Program-made: the position numbers and the translations under genes
The notes under the pieces: model-generated
The model's database searches: none
What the model was told of the DNA's origin: nothing
The model's input: only the letters and a program-made list of their open reading frames with translations
Assembly: GCA_030041295.1 (NCBI GenBank)
Contig: JASHOD010000036.1
Coordinates: forward strand, 1-64,000
Direction of reading: 5' to 3'
Source: Nitrososphaerales archaeon
GTDB lineage: Archaea > Thermoproteota > Nitrososphaeria > Nitrososphaerales > CADDZS01
Length of the DNA stretch: 64,000 nt
In this document: in pieces, positions 62,328 to 64,000 of the stretch
Layout of the letters: every line of letters starts with the position of its first letter
Position numbering within the stretch: the stretch's first letter is position 1

Positions 62328-62871
62328 TTATAGTTCCTTTTGCATGATGAAGATGACCTCATTAGGTTTTAGTTCTCGTCTCAAGCGTTCTCGTTTTACG
62401 ATACCGTCAGAATAGTCACGAACTCTTTCTTTAGCGAGTACAATACTATCTGCTGATTTGGCTTTAATTTCTAATGGTTTGTAGCCATTCTTCAAGTAAA
62501 ACTGTTCCGCAAAACCTTCTCCGCTTCCAAGACTAATGATGGATTTCTCCAATTTTCTCACCTGTTCCTCAAAGAAGCGCAGTAATCTGCTTCCAATCCC
62601 TCGCCTCCAATGAGCGCATTCCACGGCGATGCCCTGCAAAATTACAGAGTTTTCTTTTTCTTCCGCCGCAACTTCTTCATCCTCCTTTCGAATGAGCGCC
62701 CGTAAGCAATCGCTTCGACCTTTTTACATTCGAGAAACGCACCTGTGTAAAGACTGGGATATTTTGAGAATTGTTCCTTCAAAAAGTCAAATGCCAATGA
62801 TTAAGGTATTCTGTTTGAATTGCCCAAAAGGCCTCTAGCTCGCCTGAAGTTATCAGCCTGCACCTTAGCAT
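62328..62871 (-). pseudogene. GNAT acetyltransferase broken by two frameshifts
   Basis: A GNAT gene can be rebuilt from three frames. ATG at 62869-62871 opens MLRCRLITSGELEAFWAIQT. The next part, DFLKEQFSKYPSLYTGAFLE, follows after a shift at an A5/T5 run near 62782-62786. The last part, from ALIRKEDEEV, follows a second shift near 62698-62703 and has the acetyl-CoA site HWRRGIGSRLLRFFEEQV and AEQFYLKNGYKP. Both shifts are single-base. The protein would be about 175-180 residues. A homopolymer indel could be natural or a sequencing error. Confidence 0.72.
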
Positions 62872-63019
62872 ATTGCTAGGATCTTGACGATTGTTTGTTG
62901 ATTTTTCTGCCAAGGTAATCTTCTTTTTGTCGATGGTGAGCGATTAAATACGAGAACTTTTTATTGGTCGCCGGAAGATTCACGGCAACAAAAATCATTA
63001 GAAGGGTAACGAGAAAAAT

Positions 63020-63604
63020 ATGTCATTACAGAGTCAGCTGAATAAATCGGAAGCTTTCAAAGAACGTATTATGCGCGCTATCGTCGAGATGAGAACTCAT
63101 AGCGCCACGTTTGACCATGCATATGAAACTTATACCCAACAATACGGAGAGGAAGTCCTCGCAATCAACGATCCGATTAACTTGGTGGGAACTGTCGACC
63201 ATGCCACTCTCATCTTCGGCAGAATCACTGGCATTGGATATTATGACTCCAGCAAGACCTTGCGTGGCTCTCTTGCCTCGATTCAGCTAAAGCATAGCGC
63301 AGTGTATATCATCGGACGCAGACAACCTCAAGATTCGACTTTGGTGATTTGGGGTCCGAACGGTAGCGAAGTCGATTTAGAAAGGTACAACCCAGAAGCT
63401 GGAGTTATTCCTTCGAGAGTTCATGGCGCATTCGTCTTTCAAGACGACGAGAACGTGCTGTTTACGGATCTTTGCAGCTCTTCGGGAACAATAGTCGTGG
63501 GGGAAACAAAGCGCCGCGGTTCGTTCATTTGCGTGTATGACCCGGGTTCGATTGAGTTCCCATCAATCAAGTTAGATTGGATCAGTACGAACCGAAAAAG
63601 TTGA
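63020..63604 (+). CDS. FHA-domain protein
   Basis: 194 residues. A helical and alpha/beta N-terminus (about 1-85) precedes a C-terminal FHA domain at about 95-180: VYIIGRRQ (Gly-Arg), IPSRVHGAFVFQ (S-R-x-H) and TDLCSSSGTIVVG (Ser with Gly-Thr). FHA domains bind phosphothreonine, so it should read a Ser/Thr kinase signal. No kinase or phosphatase lies nearby. The N-terminal domain is unrecognised. A TATA-like TAAATACG lies at about 62945-62952. Confidence 0.75.
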   Translation: MSLQSQLNKSEAFKERIMRAIVEMRTHSATFDHAYETYTQQYGEEVLAINDPINLVGTVDHATLIFGRITGIGYYDSSKTLRGSLASIQLKHSAVYIIGRRQPQDSTLVIWGPNGSEVDLERYNPEAGVIPSRVHGAFVFQDDENVLFTDLCSSSGTIVVGETKRRGSFICVYDPGSIEFPSIKLDWISTNRKS

Positions 63605-63722
63605 GCTTCTAGGAATTTCTTTTTTCTTCGAAGAATTCCATCTCAAACTACAATAAATTTATCATCTGAAAAGAAAAAGTCCAATATGGGCTACTGAAGT
63701 CTCAGGCTGGGTTGCGTTCCTC

Positions 63723-63872
63723 TTGCATTTGGTTATTTGCCCAAAGTGTGGAGAAGCCTACGATATCGACGAGATAGTAAATCATGTGAAGGATTGCCAA
63801 GGTCGCCATCGAGAAATTTCAAACTCGAACTTGATCGATGAATCTTCTGAGCACAAGGAAGCCGGAGCATAG
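63723..63872 (+). CDS. C2HC-type zinc-finger miniprotein
   Basis: 49 residues from TTG at 63723 to TAG at 63870-63872. CPKCGEAYDIDEIVNHVKDC gives C-x2-C and H-x3-C, a one-finger C2HC module, followed by a charged tail. A TATA-like AATAAATTTA (63652-63661) precedes it. It may bind nucleic acid or a protein; no family name is assigned. Confidence 0.55.
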   Translation: MHLVICPKCGEAYDIDEIVNHVKDCQGRHREISNSNLIDESSEHKEAGA

Positions 63873-64000
63873 GATTTCTTCACAACCTTTTCGGATCTTT
63901 AGGATCAATCCGTGCCTTTTTTAAAATCGTGAATTACAACTGTTGATGCCCAGCTAGTTGCAAAACATTGATCCAGTTTATTTCTTAATTCCGATTATTA

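Noticed and set aside
1-64000. tRNA, rRNA and CRISPR
   Set aside because: T-arm-like strings (for example near 393, 13085 and 49881) lack matching arms or lie inside genes. No regularly spaced direct repeats were seen.

Overview
The window reads as archaeal chromosome. It carries ribosomal proteins L44e and S27e, aIF2-alpha and Nop10 in the usual archaeal order, a GINS subunit next to both primase subunits, an FtsZ, and many promoters with a TATA box about 25-35 bases before a start codon (leaderless or short-leader transcripts). FtsZ, thaumarchaeal-style roadblock-like proteins, many small CxxC proteins and stand-alone winged-helix regulators suggest a member of the Nitrososphaeria (Thaumarchaeota). 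The absence of ammonia-oxidation genes here, together with sugar, amino-acid and nucleobase genes, would suit a heterotrophic soil lineage. That placement is inference. No tRNA, rRNA, CRISPR array or intact insertion sequence was found.

Layout. 1-4.6 kb: a structured non-coding stretch, a lipocalin-like protein, a remnant of an Asn-rich secreted protein, a DMT exporter, an orphan Cdc48 N-domain protein and a small anchored protein. 4.7-12.5 kb: an aldehyde dehydrogenase, then a potassium block (RAM-domain sensor, KdpA, KdpB, KdpC and an RCK channel with an odd filter). 12.6-28.9 kb: small zinc proteins, membrane proteins, SDR, GNAT, malic enzyme, MFS, roadblock-like and wHTH proteins, a PMT-type glycosyltransferase and a frameshifted rhomboid protease. 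29-36.5 kb: structured intergenic DNA, a methyltransferase, MFS, an FAH-family hydrolase, a decayed GH15 glucoamylase, phosphoglycerate mutase and a tiny repeat protein. 36.7-41.3 kb: FtsZ, adenine phosphoribosyltransferase, a metallophosphoesterase and an APC permease.

41.4-53.2 kb is the most distinctive region. A seven-gene minus-strand run (pyrB, a pyrI-like gene, an SHMT-like enzyme, a molybdenum hydroxylase large subunit, carbamate kinase, an amidohydrolase/deaminase and a PuuE/imidase-type deacetylase-fold enzyme) lies head-to-head with a dihydroorotase/allantoinase-like enzyme. A cytosine-deaminase-like enzyme and pyroglutamyl peptidase follow. Together they suggest handling of cyclic amides and nucleobases, with carbamoyl phosphate as the shared intermediate.

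53.3-64 kb: a DMT exporter, a possible B3-fold protein behind inverted repeats, the nop10/aIF2-alpha/S27e/L44e group, the priL-priS-gins51 replication group, the moaC-moaB-moaE molybdopterin group (cofactor for the Mo hydroxylase), a broken GNAT gene, an FHA-domain protein and a small zinc protein.

Several accessory genes are broken by frameshifts or stop codons, while the housekeeping genes are intact. Several short real genes (Nop10, zinc-finger miniproteins, an IDPDW-repeat protein) would be missed by a 60-residue cutoff.
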